64,000 bases of DNA from Alphaproteobacteria bacterium (GCA_018830285.1 JAHJSB010000003.1:1-64000); one strand, 5' to 3'; shown: positions 1 to 11,251, numbered from the stretch's first letter. Notes: generated by a model not told the origin, from the sequence alone. Program-made: numbers and translations.

Positions 1-942
<942 letters not shown>

Positions 943-945
943 GTC

Positions 946-1752
946 CTAGTCCTCATCACTCTTTTTGGCGGGCGGCCCGTCGCGCTTCGGCAGCAGGGTC
1001 GTCTTGGTTCCCGGCGTCGCTTCAGGCGTTTCGCGCTTGGTATTTGTTGGTGCATATTCCTTTGGCAGGCCCTTGGCGTCCGTATTGGAATCCTCGGCCG
1101 GAACCGGCAAGTTCGGCAGTGTCGAAATCTTGTTGCGCGTGCCGTCGAACAGGTGCGGCTCGGTCAGCACGGTCGTGCCGCCTTCCGGACCGCTGTTCAC
1201 CCGGTCGATCTGCGGTCCGGGTTGCACTTCGGCGCCATTCTTCAGCTTGGAAATGATATTGGTGAAGCTGTCAGCCGACAGGTCCTCGAAATAGTCGTCA
1301 TTGATCTGCGCCATCGGCGCGTTCACGCAGGCACCAAGGCACTCGACCTCTTCCCAGGACAGGCGCTTGTCGTCGGTGACAAACATGGCCGGGCCAATTT
1401 CCTTCTTGCAGACTTCCTTTAGAGACTCCGCGCCGCGCAGCATGCAGGGTGTCGTGCCGCACAGCTGGATGTGAAATTTGCCCACAGGCTGCATCCGGAA
1501 CATCGTGTAGAAGGTCGCCACTTCGTAGACTCGGATATATGGCATCTCCAGACGGTCGGCGACTTCGCGCATGGCCGGCTCGGACAACCAGCCATTATTG
1601 TCCTTCTGGGCCAGCCACAGCATCGGGATCACGGCTGAGCGCTGCCGGTCCGCCGGATACTTGGCCCGCCAGAACGCAATCTTGTCCTCAGTCTCGGGCT
1701 TGAAGGCGAACGTGTCGCCGCCTGCCTCGATATCAAACCGGCGCAATGCCAT
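946..1752 (-). CDS. nuoE: NADH-quinone oxidoreductase subunit E, NuoE, with long C-terminal tail
   Basis: NuoE is the thioredoxin-fold [2Fe-2S] (N1a) subunit that pairs with NuoF in the NADH-dehydrogenase module. The cluster ligands are visible as C98, C103, C138 and C142 (CX4C and CX3C pattern). Residues 1-170 cover the whole conserved domain. Residues about 175-268 are a Pro/Thr/Lys/Asp-rich, probably disordered tail that makes this 268-residue copy longer than a minimal NuoE; tails occur in other alphaproteobacterial and mitochondrial-type subunits. Its ATG directly abuts the stop of the preceding VOC-fold gene, suggesting coupled translation. Confidence 0.96.
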   Translation of the reverse strand: MALRRFDIEAGGDTFAFKPETEDKIAFWRAKYPADRQRSAVIPMLWLAQKDNNGWLSEPAMREVADRLEMPYIRVYEVATFYTMFRMQPVGKFHIQLCGTTPCMLRGAESLKEVCKKEIGPAMFVTDDKRLSWEEVECLGACVNAPMAQINDDYFEDLSADSFTNIISKLKNGAEVQPGPQIDRVNSGPEGGTTVLTEPHLFDGTRNKISTLPNLPVPAEDSNTDAKGLPKEYAPTNTKRETPEATPGTKTTLLPKRDGPPAKKSDED

Positions 1753-2202
1753 CTAAACGTCCTCCGCGGAGGGCAGCACAACGCGGCCTGCCTCATCCAG
1801 TGTCCAAAACGGGTTGAATGCGATTTCCCAGGCATTGCCCTCGGGATCCGCGAAATATCCGGAATAGCCGCCCCAGAAGGCCTTGTGCGGCGCCGTCGTA
1901 ATTGTAACGCCAGCGGCCTTGAGCCGGGCGAACATATCGTCGACTTCTTCCATCGACCGCGCATTGTAGGCCAGCGCGACGCCCTTGAAATCGCCGGCGC
2001 GATTGTGCGGCAGGCCGGCATCCTTGGCGAGCTTGTCTTCTTCCCAAAGCCCGAGCAGGAATCCGCCCATGTCGAACAGGGTCATCCCCTCGGGGCCGAC
2101 ATTCCTGAACCCGATAACGTCTTCATAGAACGCCGTCAGGGCCGCGCGGTCCTGCACGCCCAGTGTCATGATCGAAAGACGATGCTCCGGGAAGACAGCC
2201 AT
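1753..2202 (-). CDS. VOC-fold (glyoxalase/bleomycin-resistance-like) protein inside the nuo operon
   Basis: This 149-residue protein has the vicinal-oxygen-chelate layout of two beta-alpha-beta-beta-beta modules. Residues about 5-50 contain LGVQDRAALTAFYEDVIGF, and residues about 75-130 contain YSGYFADPEGNAWEIAFNP, the common C-terminal VOC signature with the terminal Glu metal ligand. The substrate cannot be inferred: the family includes glyoxalases, dioxygenases and resistance proteins. It starts three bases after the stop of the NTF2-like gene and ends immediately before the nuoE ATG, so it is embedded in the complex I operon and must be co-transcribed with it. Confidence 0.85.
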   Translation of the reverse strand: MAVFPEHRLSIMTLGVQDRAALTAFYEDVIGFRNVGPEGMTLFDMGGFLLGLWEEDKLAKDAGLPHNRAGDFKGVALAYNARSMEEVDDMFARLKAAGVTITTAPHKAFWGGYSGYFADPEGNAWEIAFNPFWTLDEAGRVVLPSAEDV

Positions 2203-2205
2203 TAA

Positions 2206-2547
2206 TCAGCTTCCCCGCGCAAAATCAACGCGGGCGATCTTGCCGTTACGGAGCGTATAGATGGCCGCCACTTCGAAATTGTCGCCGCCCGGTGCGCGCT
2301 CGACACGCTCATGAACCATCACGATCGAGCCGAGGTCGATCTGGTTGACAACGTCTGCCCGGTTTTCCGGAAATTCGGCAAACAGGTCCAGATGGCGCGC
2401 GCGAATGGCTCCGTGGCCCGCCTGGTTCACGGCGCCATTGAGGCCCGCCAGCTCGGCGTCCTCGGTATAGAATGCCATGAAGGCCTCAATGTCCTGCGCA
2501 TTGTAGGCATCGAGCTGTCGCTGGACGAGATCGGTCGATGCGCTCAA
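2206..2547 (-). CDS. NTF2-like / SnoaL-fold small protein inside the nuo operon
   Basis: This 113-residue protein resembles the cone-shaped NTF2/SnoaL/ketosteroid-isomerase fold. It has an N-terminal helix ([20 protein letters not shown]), a following TEDAEL strand, and the late strand run [19 protein letters not shown]. Such proteins bind small hydrophobic ligands or act as isomerases or hydrolases; no specific catalytic set is recognisable here. Its ATG overlaps the nuoD stop in an ATGA arrangement, a sign of translational coupling. Together with the adjoining VOC gene it is an accessory insertion between nuoD and nuoE. Confidence 0.8.
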   Translation of the reverse strand: MSASTDLVQRQLDAYNAQDIEAFMAFYTEDAELAGLNGAVNQAGHGAIRARHLDLFAEFPENRADVVNQIDLGSIVMVHERVERAPGGDNFEVAAIYTLRNGKIARVDFARGS

Positions 2548-3749
2548 CGGTCAACCTCCCCGAACACGATATCGAGTGAGCCAAGGATGGCCGAGACGTC
2601 AGCCAGCATGTGGCCCTTCGACAGATGGTCCATGGCCTGCAAGTGCGGGAAACCCGGCGCGCGAATCTTGGCGCGGTAGGGCTTGTTGGTGCCATCTGAG
2701 ATCAGGTAGACGCCGAACTCGCCTTTTGGCGCTTCAATCGGCGCGTAGCATTCGCCCGCCGGCACGTGAAAGCCTTCCGTGTAGAGCTTGAAATGGTGGA
2801 TAAGGGCTTCCATCGAATTCTTCATCTCGGCACGCCGCGGCGGCGCCAGCTTCGAATGCTTCGGCAGGACAGGTCCGGGACCCTCCTTCGCCAATAGTTC
2901 GATACATTGCTGGATGATCTTGGTGGATTCCTTCATCTCCTCCATCCGGCAGACATAGCGATCATAATTGTCGCCGTTCTTGCCGACCGGGATCTTGAAG
3001 TCGAGTTCGTCATAGCACTCATAGGGCTGCGATCGGCGCAGGTCCCACACAAGGCCCGAGCCCCGGACCATCACGCCGGTAAAGCCCCAGTCCATGATCG
3101 TCTTCACGTCCACAACGCCGATATCGGCATTGCGCTGCTTGAAGATGCGGTTCTCGGTAATCAGCGATTCCAGCCGGTTCATCGCGACCGGGAAGTGTAG
3201 GCACCATTCGGCAATATCGTCGATCAGGGATTGCGGCAGGTCCTGGTGCACGCCGCCCGGACGGAAATACGCCGCGTGCATGCGGCTGCCCGAAGCGCGT
3301 TCATAGAACACGCAAAGCTTTTCGCGCTCTTCGAAGCCCCATGTGATCGGCGTCAGGGCGCCGACATCCATCGCCTGCGTCGTCACATTGAGGATGTGCG
3401 ACATGATCCGGCCAATCTCGGAGAACATGACGCGGATCAGGCTCGCGCGGCGCGGCACCTTGATACCCATCAGCTTCTCGATGGACAGGCACCAGGCATG
3501 TTCCTGGTTCATCGGCGAGCAATAATCGAGCCGGTCAAAATACGGCAGGCCTTGCAGGAATGTCTTGTATTCAAGCAGTTTTTCGGTGCCGCGATGCAGC
3601 AGGCCGATATGGCTGTCGATCCGGGTGACGACTTCGCCATCAAGATCCATGATCATGCGCAACACGCCGTGCGCGGCCGGGTGCTGCGGCCCGAAATTCA
3701 GGGTGAACTTGCGCTCGTCATCGATGGATGTGTGGATCGTGTCGGCCAT
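2544..3749 (-). CDS. nuoD: NADH-quinone oxidoreductase subunit D, NuoD
   Basis: NuoD is the 49-kDa-type subunit of complex I that, with NuoB, forms the quinone-binding cavity. The 401-residue length is standard for a stand-alone NuoD (not the CD fusion). Recognisable features are the N-terminal [14 protein letters not shown], the [10 protein letters not shown] loop, [15 protein letters not shown], and the C-terminal [18 protein letters not shown]. The start ATG shares one base with the nuoC stop (TAATG). It is followed by the NTF2-like gene through an ATGA overlap rather than directly by nuoE. Confidence 0.98.
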   Translation of the reverse strand: MADTIHTSIDDERKFTLNFGPQHPAAHGVLRMIMDLDGEVVTRIDSHIGLLHRGTEKLLEYKTFLQGLPYFDRLDYCSPMNQEHAWCLSIEKLMGIKVPRRASLIRVMFSEIGRIMSHILNVTTQAMDVGALTPITWGFEEREKLCVFYERASGSRMHAAYFRPGGVHQDLPQSLIDDIAEWCLHFPVAMNRLESLITENRIFKQRNADIGVVDVKTIMDWGFTGVMVRGSGLVWDLRRSQPYECYDELDFKIPVGKNGDNYDRYVCRMEEMKESTKIIQQCIELLAKEGPGPVLPKHSKLAPPRRAEMKNSMEALIHHFKLYTEGFHVPAGECYAPIEAPKGEFGVYLISDGTNKPYRAKIRAPGFPHLQAMDHLSKGHMLADVSAILGSLDIVFGEVDR

Positions 3750-4369
3750 TATTCAGGTGCCTCCTCGGAGACGGCTTTCTCGTCGCCGGGAATCTCGGCT
3801 GTCATGCCTTCCCACGGCGAGAGGAAATCGAAGTTCCGGTATTCCTGCGTCAGCTGGACCGGTTCATAGATCACGCGTTTTTCAAGATCGTCGTAGCGAA
3901 CCTCGTAATGGCCCGTCAGCGGGAAGTCCTTGCGCAGCGGATAGCCCTCGAACCCGTAATCGGTGAGAATGCGGCGCAGGTCCGGGTGATCCGCGAACTG
4001 GATCCCGTACATGTCGAAGGCTTCGCGCTCGAACCAGTTCGCCGCAGGCCAAAGCACCGTGGCGCTCGGCACCGGCGTTTCCTCATCGGTGCGTATGCGC
4101 ACCCGGATACGGTGGTTCATGCGCATCGACAGAAGGTGGTAAACGACTTCGAACCGGTCCGACCGTTCCGGATAGTCGACCCCGCAAATGTCGATCAGCG
4201 TTTCGAAATTGCATTGCTGGTCATCGCGCAAGAAACGCAGCAGATGCAGAATATGGTCGCGCTCAGCGAGCAGCGTCAGCTCGCCGACAGCGATCTGCGA
4301 CGCACGCACAGCATCGCCCTGAGTCGCCTCGATATGGGCGGCGAGATCCTCCAGCGCTTCGATATTCAT
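3749..4369 (-). CDS. nuoC: NADH-quinone oxidoreductase subunit C, NuoC
   Basis: NuoC is the 30-kDa-type subunit of the hydrogenase-like module of complex I. The 206-residue protein carries the hallmark [22 protein letters not shown] and, near the C-terminus, [22 protein letters not shown]. The reading frame stays open upstream, but the ATG at 4369 gives [10 protein letters not shown] and matches the family start. Upstream residues overlap nuoB and look non-coding. Its stop is fused to the nuoD start (TAATG). Confidence 0.96.
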   Translation of the reverse strand: MNIEALEDLAAHIEATQGDAVRASQIAVGELTLLAERDHILHLLRFLRDDQQCNFETLIDICGVDYPERSDRFEVVYHLLSMRMNHRIRVRIRTDEETPVPSATVLWPAANWFEREAFDMYGIQFADHPDLRRILTDYGFEGYPLRKDFPLTGHYEVRYDDLEKRVIYEPVQLTQEYRNFDFLSPWEGMTAEIPGDEKAVSEEAPE

Positions 4370-4379
4370 CTTGGTTCCC

Positions 4380-4955
4380 CTAGCGCTCGATCGAGCCTTC
4401 GCGGCGGATTTTCTTCTGCAGCTGCAGGAAGCCATAGACCAGCGCTTCAGCTGTTGGCGGGCACCCGGGAATGTAAATATCCACCGGCACAATCCGGTCA
4501 CATCCGCGCACAACCGAATAACTATAGTGGTAATAGCCACCACCATTGGCGCAGCTGCCCATGGAGATCACGTAGCGCGGCTCTGGCATCTGGTCATAGA
4601 CCTTGCGCAGGGCTGGCGCCATCTTGTTGGTCAGCGTACCGGCAACGATCATCACATCCGACTGGCGCGGCGAACCGCGCGGCGCCATGCCGAAACGCTC
4701 AAGGTCATAGCGCGGGTTGCCGGCATGCATCATCTCGACCGCACAGCACGCCAGGCCGAACGTCATCCACATCAGCGAGCCGGTGCGCGCCCAGGCGATC
4801 AGGTCATCTGCGCCCGCCGTGAAATAGCCCTTGTCGGCCAGTGCGTCTGACAGGCCGTTGTAGAACGGGTCGTCGTCGCGAGGCACAAAGCCCCCTTCAA
4901 CCCCTGCCCGGGCACCGCCGAGCGCGTATTTTTTGAAACCGTCGTCTGCCATCAT
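4380..4955 (-). CDS. nuoB: NADH-quinone oxidoreductase subunit B, NuoB
   Basis: NuoB is the PSST-type subunit that carries cluster N2, the last iron-sulfur centre before quinone. The four cluster ligands are visible with the typical tandem pair: C70 and C71 ([10 protein letters not shown]), C135 ([10 protein letters not shown]) and C165 (YIPGCPPT). I chose the ATG whose last bases overlap the nuoA stop (ATGA), preceded by GGAG; the next codon is also ATG and could serve instead. An upstream in-frame ATG at 4982 is less likely because it lies within nuoA. Confidence 0.97.
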   Translation of the reverse strand: MMADDGFKKYALGGARAGVEGGFVPRDDDPFYNGLSDALADKGYFTAGADDLIAWARTGSLMWMTFGLACCAVEMMHAGNPRYDLERFGMAPRGSPRQSDVMIVAGTLTNKMAPALRKVYDQMPEPRYVISMGSCANGGGYYHYSYSVVRGCDRIVPVDIYIPGCPPTAEALVYGFLQLQKKIRREGSIER

Positions 4956-5326
4956 TCCCACTCCAGCGCACCGCGGCGCCACTCATAGACGAACCCGATG
5001 GTCAGCACGCCCAGGAAGACGACCATTGACCAGAATCCGACCAGGCCGATCGTGCCCAGCGTGATCGCCCAGGGGAACAGGAACGCCACTTCAAGATCGA
5101 AGATGATGAACAGGATGGCGACGAGATAGAATCGCACGTCGAATTTCATCCGCGCGTCGTCGAACGCGTTGAATCCACACTCGTAGGCCGAATTCTTCTC
5201 AGGATCAGGGTTTGACGGTGCCAGCAGCGCCGAACCTGCAATGAACAGGCCCGAAATCGCCGCGCCTATCACCAGGAATATGATCACCGGAAAATAATCC
5301 AGCGCGAGCCGTTCTATCTCGGTCAT
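4952..5326 (-). CDS. nuoA: NADH-quinone oxidoreductase subunit A, NuoA
   Basis: NuoA is a small three-helix membrane subunit at the junction of the membrane and peripheral arms of complex I. The 124 residues contain three hydrophobic segments (roughly 11-33, 66-88 and 93-114) and the conserved loop [27 protein letters not shown], described here by its key Glu-Cys-Gly and Asp residues. AGGAGA lies upstream of the ATG. It is the first gene of the operon, and a -10-like TATAAT sits about 70 bases upstream. Confidence 0.96.
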   Translation of the reverse strand: MTEIERLALDYFPVIIFLVIGAAISGLFIAGSALLAPSNPDPEKNSAYECGFNAFDDARMKFDVRFYLVAILFIIFDLEVAFLFPWAITLGTIGLVGFWSMVVFLGVLTIGFVYEWRRGALEWE

Positions 5327-5396
5327 GTTCAGTGTCTCCTGACCTAGTCTGGCGCCGGATTAGGACGGTTTTGTCTGTCACGCAACAGACGGGCAC

Positions 5397-5402
5397 ATTA
5401 TA
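5397..5402 (-). promoter_or_regulatory. Candidate -10 element for the nuo operon
   Basis: A perfect TATAAT reads on the minus strand 71 bases before the nuoA ATG, in the 244-base gap between nuoA and eda. No good -35 hexamer sits at 16-18 bases; the best nearby match (TTGAAG, 5430-5425) is 22 bases away. The -10 assignment is therefore plausible but unproven. Confidence 0.4.
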
Positions 5403-5570
5403 TCTCGGGCCCTGACTCTAACGCCTTCAATACCTTAATTCACGTGCCAGCAGCTGCGGCGGTGCGTCACGCACAGGCACTGTACCACGGCTGAAACCAA
5501 TTATTGCGCGCAACGCAGAACGAGGAAGCCCAAAGGCCCTTCGAAATTCGCCGCAAACGGCAATCCCGGC

Positions 5571-6206
5571 TCAGATCGCGGCCAATGCCTTGCGCGCCTT
5601 GGCACTGATTCCCTTCCAGTCTTCGGCAGCAATGTCGGCACCCGTCGCAATCCACGAGCCTCCGGCCGCGAAAACATTGGGAAGGGCGAGATATTTGCCG
5701 ACATCCGCCTCCGTAATGCCGCCTGTCGGCATGAAGCGCAGGTGCGGCAGCGGAGCGCCAAGCGCCTTGAGCGCGCCGACCCCGCCGGCAATCGAGGCCG
5801 GAAACAGCTTCAATAGGTCAAACCCGTCTTCATGCCGGGCCATGGCCTCGCTGGCTGTCGCGACGCCGGGGATCATCAGCCGGCGGTGGCCACCCAGTCC
5901 GGCGAGCAGTTTTGGCGACATGCCCGGTGCCACGAGGAAGTCCGCGCCAGCAGCCAATGCGTTCTCGACATCGGATTCCGTCAACACGGTGCCCGCCCCG
6001 ACCTTCAGGCCGGGTTCGGCGGATTTCATCTCTTCGATAACCGCCAGCCCCGAAGGTGTCCGCAGCGTGACTTCGGCAATCGTCAGGCCGCCATCAACAA
6101 GCGCCCGCGCAAGGGGTGCTGCGACTTCAATGCGGTCAACGACCAGAACAGGCACAATCGGCGCCTTGTTCGCGGCTTCCACGAGTGATCTCAGGGGGAA
6201 CGTCAT
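5571..6206 (-). CDS. eda: 2-dehydro-3-deoxy-6-phosphogluconate (KDPG) aldolase
   Basis: Eda splits KDPG into pyruvate and glyceraldehyde-3-phosphate, the final Entner-Doudoroff step, in the cytosol. The 211-residue length fits. The Schiff-base lysine is K133 in FDLLKLFPA, and the catalytic glutamate is E45 in IAEVTLRT. The phosphate-binding PTGGI loop follows. Its ATG overlaps the glk stop by one base (TAATG), placing it last in the zwf-pgl-edd-glk-eda operon. Family members can also cleave 4-hydroxy-2-oxoglutarate. Confidence 0.97.
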   Translation of the reverse strand: MTFPLRSLVEAANKAPIVPVLVVDRIEVAAPLARALVDGGLTIAEVTLRTPSGLAVIEEMKSAEPGLKVGAGTVLTESDVENALAAGADFLVAPGMSPKLLAGLGGHRRLMIPGVATASEAMARHEDGFDLLKLFPASIAGGVGALKALGAPLPHLRFMPTGGITEADVGKYLALPNVFAAGGSWIATGADIAAEDWKGISAKARKALAAI

Positions 6207-7171
6207 TACTTTGTCTCCTGTTCATGGAAGGCCGCAGCCCCGATTAATGGCGCTTCCGGATCGCGCATCAGGCTCACAGGACAGTTGCGCAAGTATTGGC
6301 AGAGCGGCCCACGCTCGACAAACCTTTCGTATGCTTCGGGGGTTTTCAGAAAGTCAGCAATGCGATCGGTAACGCCGCCAGCAAGAACCACACCGCCAAG
6401 CGCCCCGTTCGCCAGCACGAGATCGCCCACGGCGCTCATCACGGTATTCGCCCGCAACTGGATGAGCGAAAGGAACATCGCATCTCCCGCGTCGGCCAGG
6501 CGGCGCATCTCCTGTGGGCTGATCTCCTGGTAAGTCCGTCCGTAAATCTCGCAGAAGGCTTCATGCACCGCATTGAGGCCGCTACCGGACGCGACAAGCT
6601 CATTGGAGACATAGCCATACCGCGCGAGCAGGATCCGTGCGAGCTCCAGTTCGGTTTTGTCACGTGGCGAGAACGCAACATGCCCGCCCTCACCGGTCAG
6701 GACATGCCAGGTAGACGCGTCGCTTCCGAGTAGGGTTGCAACGCCGAAACCTGTTCCAGGCCCGGCGACGAGCACAGGAGCCCCCTCCACTGGCGTTCCG
6801 TCCACAATGGTCTCGAACGTGGCGGAATCATATTCGGGCACGGCGCGGGCCATGGCAGCAAAATCATTGAGGAGATTCACAGCCCCGATGCCGAACCGGT
6901 CGGATACATGCCGCGCCGACACGCGCCAGCGGCGATTGGTCAGCAAGACCTCGCCGTCCCGAACAGGGCCGGCGAGCGCAAAACAGGCACGGTCGGGCTT
7001 CAGGCCGGTCGTCGCGAGATAGGACGCAAGTGCATCCTCGAATGACCCGAAATCGTCGCCTTCCAGCTTCTCGAAATGATCAATGACAAACCGGCCGTTT
7101 GACCGGCGCGCCATCGCGAAGCGGACATTGGTTCCGCCAACGTCGCCGACCAGCAACGCGTTCATCATCAT
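6206..7171 (-). CDS. glk: Glucokinase
   Basis: Glk phosphorylates glucose with ATP. The 321-residue protein belongs to the bacterial Glk group (not ROK): it has the N-terminal phosphate loop LLVGDVGGTNVRFA, the sugar-binding segment with the catalytic aspartate LLNDFAAMA, GPGTGFGVATLL, and the HVAFSPRDKTELEL region. Three consecutive ATG codons mark the start; the exact one is uncertain by two residues. It lies between edd and eda with minimal spacing, which ties glucose entry to the Entner-Doudoroff pathway. Confidence 0.96.
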   Translation of the reverse strand: MMMNALLVGDVGGTNVRFAMARRSNGRFVIDHFEKLEGDDFGSFEDALASYLATTGLKPDRACFALAGPVRDGEVLLTNRRWRVSARHVSDRFGIGAVNLLNDFAAMARAVPEYDSATFETIVDGTPVEGAPVLVAGPGTGFGVATLLGSDASTWHVLTGEGGHVAFSPRDKTELELARILLARYGYVSNELVASGSGLNAVHEAFCEIYGRTYQEISPQEMRRLADAGDAMFLSLIQLRANTVMSAVGDLVLANGALGGVVLAGGVTDRIADFLKTPEAYERFVERGPLCQYLRNCPVSLMRDPEAPLIGAAAFHEQETK

Positions 7172-9007
7172 TCAGGTCTCCCCACCAAGGAACGCAAACT
7201 GGCTCGCGCCGGACTCTGCCGTGCCGGCCATTTGCCGGAAATAGGAGAACATTTCCCGGCCGAGACCAGCCGACGATTCATTTGGCCGGAACGGGGCTGG
7301 CTCACGCGATGCAAATATCTCGCTGTCCACCTTGATATCGAGTGTCCCTTTTTCGGAGTCGAAGGCAATCAGGTCACCGTCGCGCACCCGTGCCAGGGGG
7401 CCGCCGCGCGCCGCTTCCGGACTCATATGGATGGCCGAAGGAATCTTGCCGCTCGCACCGGACATGCGGCCATCGGTGACCAGTGCGATTTTGAATCCCC
7501 GATCCTGAAGGATGCCGAGCACAGGCGTCAGCCCGTGCAGTTCCGGCATGCCATTGGCTGCCGGCCCCTGGAACCGGACCACGGCGACAAAATCGCGATC
7601 GAGTTTTCCGGCCTCGAACGCCGCTTTCAGCGCGCCTTGCGTCTCAAACACGATCGCGGGCGCTTCGAGCACGCGATTGGCAGGCTTCACCGCAGAGACC
7701 TTGCTGACGCCCCGGCCCAGCGGACCGCTCATCAGGCGCAGGCCGCCATCCTCTGAAAACGGATCGGATGCCGGCCGCAGGATGTCGAGGTCACCGCTCT
7801 TTTCCGGCGCAGCGCGCCAGGCGACCTTCCCGCCATCGAGGAAAGGCTCGCGGTCATAGCCCGAGATGGAGCCTGCCACTCCTTGCGCATCCCCATCCAT
7901 CAGCCCGGCGCCCAGCAATTGGCGGACAAGGAAACCCATCCCGCCGGCTGCATGAAAATGGTTCACGTCCGAAGGCCCGTTCGGGTAGATGCGCGCCAGC
8001 AAGGGCGTCACCGCACTGATGTCGGCGAAATCCTCCAGCGTGACCTGGATGCCTGCCGCTGCGGCCATGGCCGGAATATGCAGCGCATGATTGGTCGACC
8101 CGCCGGTCGCCATCAGGCCGACAATCCCGTTTACGACAGACCGTTCGTCAATCAGTTCCCCCATGGGCCGGTAGTCGTCGCCCTGCGCGGTCATGGCAGC
8201 GGCACGGTGAGTGGCCGCCCGCGTCAGCGCCTCGCGCAGCGGTGTGCCGGGATTGGTGAAGGCCGCGCCTGGCAGGTGCAGGCCCATGACTTCCATCAGC
8301 ATCTGGTTGGAATTGGCCGTGCCGTAGAACGTACAGGTTCCCTGCGTGTGATAACTCTCGGCTTCCGCGCGGAGCAATTCCTCGCGGTCCACCTTGCCCT
8401 CGGCAAACAGCTGGCGAATGCGAACCTTCTCCGGATTGGGAAGACCGGACGGCATCGGCCCTGCAGGCACGAAGACCGATGGCAGCCAGCCAAAGCGGAG
8501 CGCTGCAATCACGAGGCCCGGAATGATCTTGTCGCATACACCCAGATGCAAGGCCGCGTCGAAAACGTCATGGCTCAGCCCGATCGCCGAGGCCATTGCG
8601 ATCACATCGCGCGAAAACAGCGAGAGCTCCATGCCCTCCTGGCCCTGCGTGACGCCATCGCACATGGCCGGCACCCCACCTGCCACCTGCGCAATCGCGC
8701 CTGCGTCGCGCGCCGCCTTGCGGATGATATCGGGATAGTGCTCGAACGGCGCATGCGCCGACAGCATGTCATTATAGGACGTGATAATCCCGATATTGGG
8801 CCAGCCGCCGCCGAGAAGCTCGGCCTTCTCCATAACAGCACAGCCGGCTGACGCGTGGGCCAGGTTGCCCTCGGTCATCTTCATCCGCGCAAACCCGCCC
8901 GGACGACGCGCCCGGATCATTTCCAGATAGTCGGCGCGCGTGTCCTTCGACCGAAGTCGAATGCGGTCTGTTACTGAGGTGATGGCAGGATGCATGTGTG
9001 TCATCAT
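7172..9007 (-). CDS. edd: 6-phosphogluconate dehydratase
   Basis: Edd converts 6-phosphogluconate to KDPG using an iron-sulfur cluster. The protein (611 residues from this ATG) matches the full family length. It shows [38 protein letters not shown], the cluster-cysteine segments [10 protein letters not shown] and [14 protein letters not shown], and the late [14 protein letters not shown] motif. I chose the ATG that overlaps the pgl stop (ATGA). An in-frame ATG nine bases earlier (9016) is an alternative. It is co-directional and coupled with pgl and glk. Confidence 0.96.
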   Translation of the reverse strand: MMTHMHPAITSVTDRIRLRSKDTRADYLEMIRARRPGGFARMKMTEGNLAHASAGCAVMEKAELLGGGWPNIGIITSYNDMLSAHAPFEHYPDIIRKAARDAGAIAQVAGGVPAMCDGVTQGQEGMELSLFSRDVIAMASAIGLSHDVFDAALHLGVCDKIIPGLVIAALRFGWLPSVFVPAGPMPSGLPNPEKVRIRQLFAEGKVDREELLRAEAESYHTQGTCTFYGTANSNQMLMEVMGLHLPGAAFTNPGTPLREALTRAATHRAAAMTAQGDDYRPMGELIDERSVVNGIVGLMATGGSTNHALHIPAMAAAAGIQVTLEDFADISAVTPLLARIYPNGPSDVNHFHAAGGMGFLVRQLLGAGLMDGDAQGVAGSISGYDREPFLDGGKVAWRAAPEKSGDLDILRPASDPFSEDGGLRLMSGPLGRGVSKVSAVKPANRVLEAPAIVFETQGALKAAFEAGKLDRDFVAVVRFQGPAANGMPELHGLTPVLGILQDRGFKIALVTDGRMSGASGKIPSAIHMSPEAARGGPLARVRDGDLIAFDSEKGTLDIKVDSEIFASREPAPFRPNESSAGLGREMFSYFRQMAGTAESGASQFAFLGGET

Positions 9008-9714
9008 GGGGCCCATATGATTGTGAGACGGGGACCGAGGCCATCAACGGCAAAGCGGATGGGGCAATCATCGGGTTGCGATTTGAGGGCCGCGTTCAAT
9101 ACATCGCGCTTCTCGTCGCCAAAAATCAGGAGGATGGCCGCATCTGCGTCGATGATCGCCGGCCCTGTCAGCGTGAGCCGTTCCGTCACGTCTCCTGCGA
9201 CTGGACAGCCGGTCGCATCGATCGCGGCAACAACCTCTCCGGGCTGGGCGTGCATGGCACCCTGCAGGCCACCAGCATGTGGAAACCAGCTTGCTGTATG
9301 GCCGTCATTGCCCATACCCAAAAGGATCAGGTCAATCGGGTCGCAATGCGGGCCATAGGCGAGGTTGCGGTCTGCGACCGCCGCCGCCGCAGTCAGCGCC
9401 GCGGTCTTCATCGGCACAAACCCGGCAGCCCCAGCCTGGCCGGTCAGCAAATGCCGGCGAACCAGCTGCTCGTTCGATCCTGGATCGACCGGGCTGACCC
9501 ACCGCTCGTCGACAAGACCGACGCTCACCCGGCTCCACGCCATCTCCGTCTGCGCAAGTCGGTCAAACACGGGCGCGGGGGTCGATCCTCCCGACACCAT
9601 GAAACTGGCTTTTCCGGACTCCTCGATCGCAGCCGACAAGACGCCCGCAATCATGCGCGCAGCAAAGTCGGCCGCCTCGTCTCGGCTCGAATGCGCCAGG
9701 AATTCGTGCTTCAT
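9004..9714 (-). CDS. pgl: 6-phosphogluconolactonase (DevB/Pgl type)
   Basis: Pgl hydrolyses 6-phosphoglucono-lactone to 6-phosphogluconate. The 236-residue protein has the family pattern: [17 protein letters not shown] near the N-terminus, [20 protein letters not shown] in the middle, and [17 protein letters not shown] toward the C-terminus. It begins three bases after the zwf stop and overlaps edd by four bases, so zwf, pgl and edd are translated in line. Confidence 0.95.
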   Translation of the reverse strand: MKHEFLAHSSRDEAADFAARMIAGVLSAAIEESGKASFMVSGGSTPAPVFDRLAQTEMAWSRVSVGLVDERWVSPVDPGSNEQLVRRHLLTGQAGAAGFVPMKTAALTAAAAVADRNLAYGPHCDPIDLILLGMGNDGHTASWFPHAGGLQGAMHAQPGEVVAAIDATGCPVAGDVTERLTLTGPAIIDADAAILLIFGDEKRDVLNAALKSQPDDCPIRFAVDGLGPRLTIIWAP

Positions 9715-9717
9715 ATC

Positions 9718-11190
9718 CTATGTCCCTTCGAACCACGCGCGCCCGTCGCGGTCCATCATCATCGCAGCAGCGAGCGGTCCATTGCTGCCGGCAGCGTAGA
9801 GATCGGGTGCATCGCCGTCACGATCCCAGGCGTCGATCAAGCCGTCGACCCATGTCCAGGCAGCTTCCACCTCATCGCGGCGCATGAACAGGGACAAATT
9901 GCCCCGCACCACATCCATCAGCAAACGTTCGTAGGCATCCGGATAGCGCACGGTGAAGCTTTCGGCATAAGAGAGGTTCAACGGAAGGGATTTCACGCGC
10001 AGGCCGCCGGGACCGGGTTCCTTGATCTGCACATAGAGGCGCACGCCTTCGTCCGGCTGGAGCCGGATGACCAGCCGGTTCACGGCGTCATTGCCTTCAC
10101 CGAACAGTGAATGCGGGGTCGGCTTGAACTGGATCACGATATCGGAATGACGATAGGGCAAGCGCTTGCCCGTGCGCAGGTAGAACGGCACGCCGGCCCA
10201 GCGCCAATTGTCGATGGATGCCTTGATCGCAACGAAGGTTTCGGTCTTGCTTTCGGCGCCATGGCTCAACTCGTCGACATAACCCTTCACCGGTTCGTCA
10301 CCGCGCACGCCCGCCTTGTACTGGCCCCGTACGGTGACCCGCTTGGCCGCCTCGCCCGTGATCGGTACCAGGGCATTCAGCACCTTGATCTTTTCCGTCC
10401 GGATATCGTCGTCGTCGAGATGGTTTGGCGGCTCCATCGCCGTCAGGCAGAGTAGCTGGAGCATATGGTTCTGGACCATGTCGCGCAGCGCGCCGGACTT
10501 GTCATAATAATCCGCCCGGCCCTCGAGCCCGAGGTCCTCGGCCACCGTGATCTGGACATGGTCGACATAGTTGCGAGACCAGAGCGGTTCAAACAGCATG
10601 TTGGCAAATCTCAGGACCATCAGGTTCTGGACCGTCTCCTTGCCGAGATAATGGTCGATCCGGAAGACCTGGCGCTCTGCAAACACGGCGCCGACCCCGT
10701 CATTGATTTCGCGGGCGGACTCAAGGTCGGTGCCGATCGGCTTTTCGAGCACGACCCTTGCCTGCGCGGTCGCCAGGCCCGCCCGTCCCAGCGCCTCGGA
10801 GATGCCGACATAGAGACGCGGCGACGTTGCCAGATAGAAAACGCACGCCCGCTCGGCCTGATCAGACATTTTCGATTTGAGGGTCGGCCAGTCAGCATCC
10901 GGGTCGGTGGCATCGATCGCGACGTACTCGACGAGCTTTTCGAACCCTTTCCATACCCTGGCATCCCAGTTCTCGCCGGACGCTGTTTCGCAGGCCTCAC
11001 GGGCCATGTCGCGATACGCCCTGGTGGACAGCTCCGAACGGGCCGTGGCAATAATCCGGCTTGTCTCCGGGATCTGGCCATCCAGCCAGCGGTGATAGAG
11101 CGCCGGCAACAGCTTGCGCCGGGAAAGATCGCCAGTGCCGCCGAATATCACGATATCGAACGGATCAACCGGTATGAATTTGGCCATCAT
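9718..11190 (-). CDS. zwf: Glucose-6-phosphate 1-dehydrogenase
   Basis: Zwf oxidises glucose-6-phosphate with NAD(P)+ to feed the Entner-Doudoroff and oxidative pentose-phosphate routes. The 490-residue length is normal. The N-terminal nucleotide-binding motif is VIFGGTGDLSRRKLLPALY, and the substrate/active-site signature is RIDHYLGKETVQN. Two adjacent ATG codons make the start uncertain by one residue. It is the first gene of the five-gene operon. The 192 bases upstream contain two symmetric operator-like sites, listed separately. Confidence 0.97.
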   Translation of the reverse strand: MMAKFIPVDPFDIVIFGGTGDLSRRKLLPALYHRWLDGQIPETSRIIATARSELSTRAYRDMAREACETASGENWDARVWKGFEKLVEYVAIDATDPDADWPTLKSKMSDQAERACVFYLATSPRLYVGISEALGRAGLATAQARVVLEKPIGTDLESAREINDGVGAVFAERQVFRIDHYLGKETVQNLMVLRFANMLFEPLWSRNYVDHVQITVAEDLGLEGRADYYDKSGALRDMVQNHMLQLLCLTAMEPPNHLDDDDIRTEKIKVLNALVPITGEAAKRVTVRGQYKAGVRGDEPVKGYVDELSHGAESKTETFVAIKASIDNWRWAGVPFYLRTGKRLPYRHSDIVIQFKPTPHSLFGEGNDAVNRLVIRLQPDEGVRLYVQIKEPGPGGLRVKSLPLNLSYAESFTVRYPDAYERLLMDVVRGNLSLFMRRDEVEAAWTWVDGLIDAWDRDGDAPDLYAAGSNGPLAAAMMMDRDGRAWFEGT

Positions 11191-11251
11191 GGACGCTCCC
11201 CGCGCAGTCGAATTCTCGCATGCCGCAACAATGCGATTCTGAGTATCCTAT

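Noticed and set aside
3728-4822. Plus-strand open frame across nuoC/nuoB
   Set aside because: Shadow of conserved nuo genes; no ribosome-binding site or recognisable domain.
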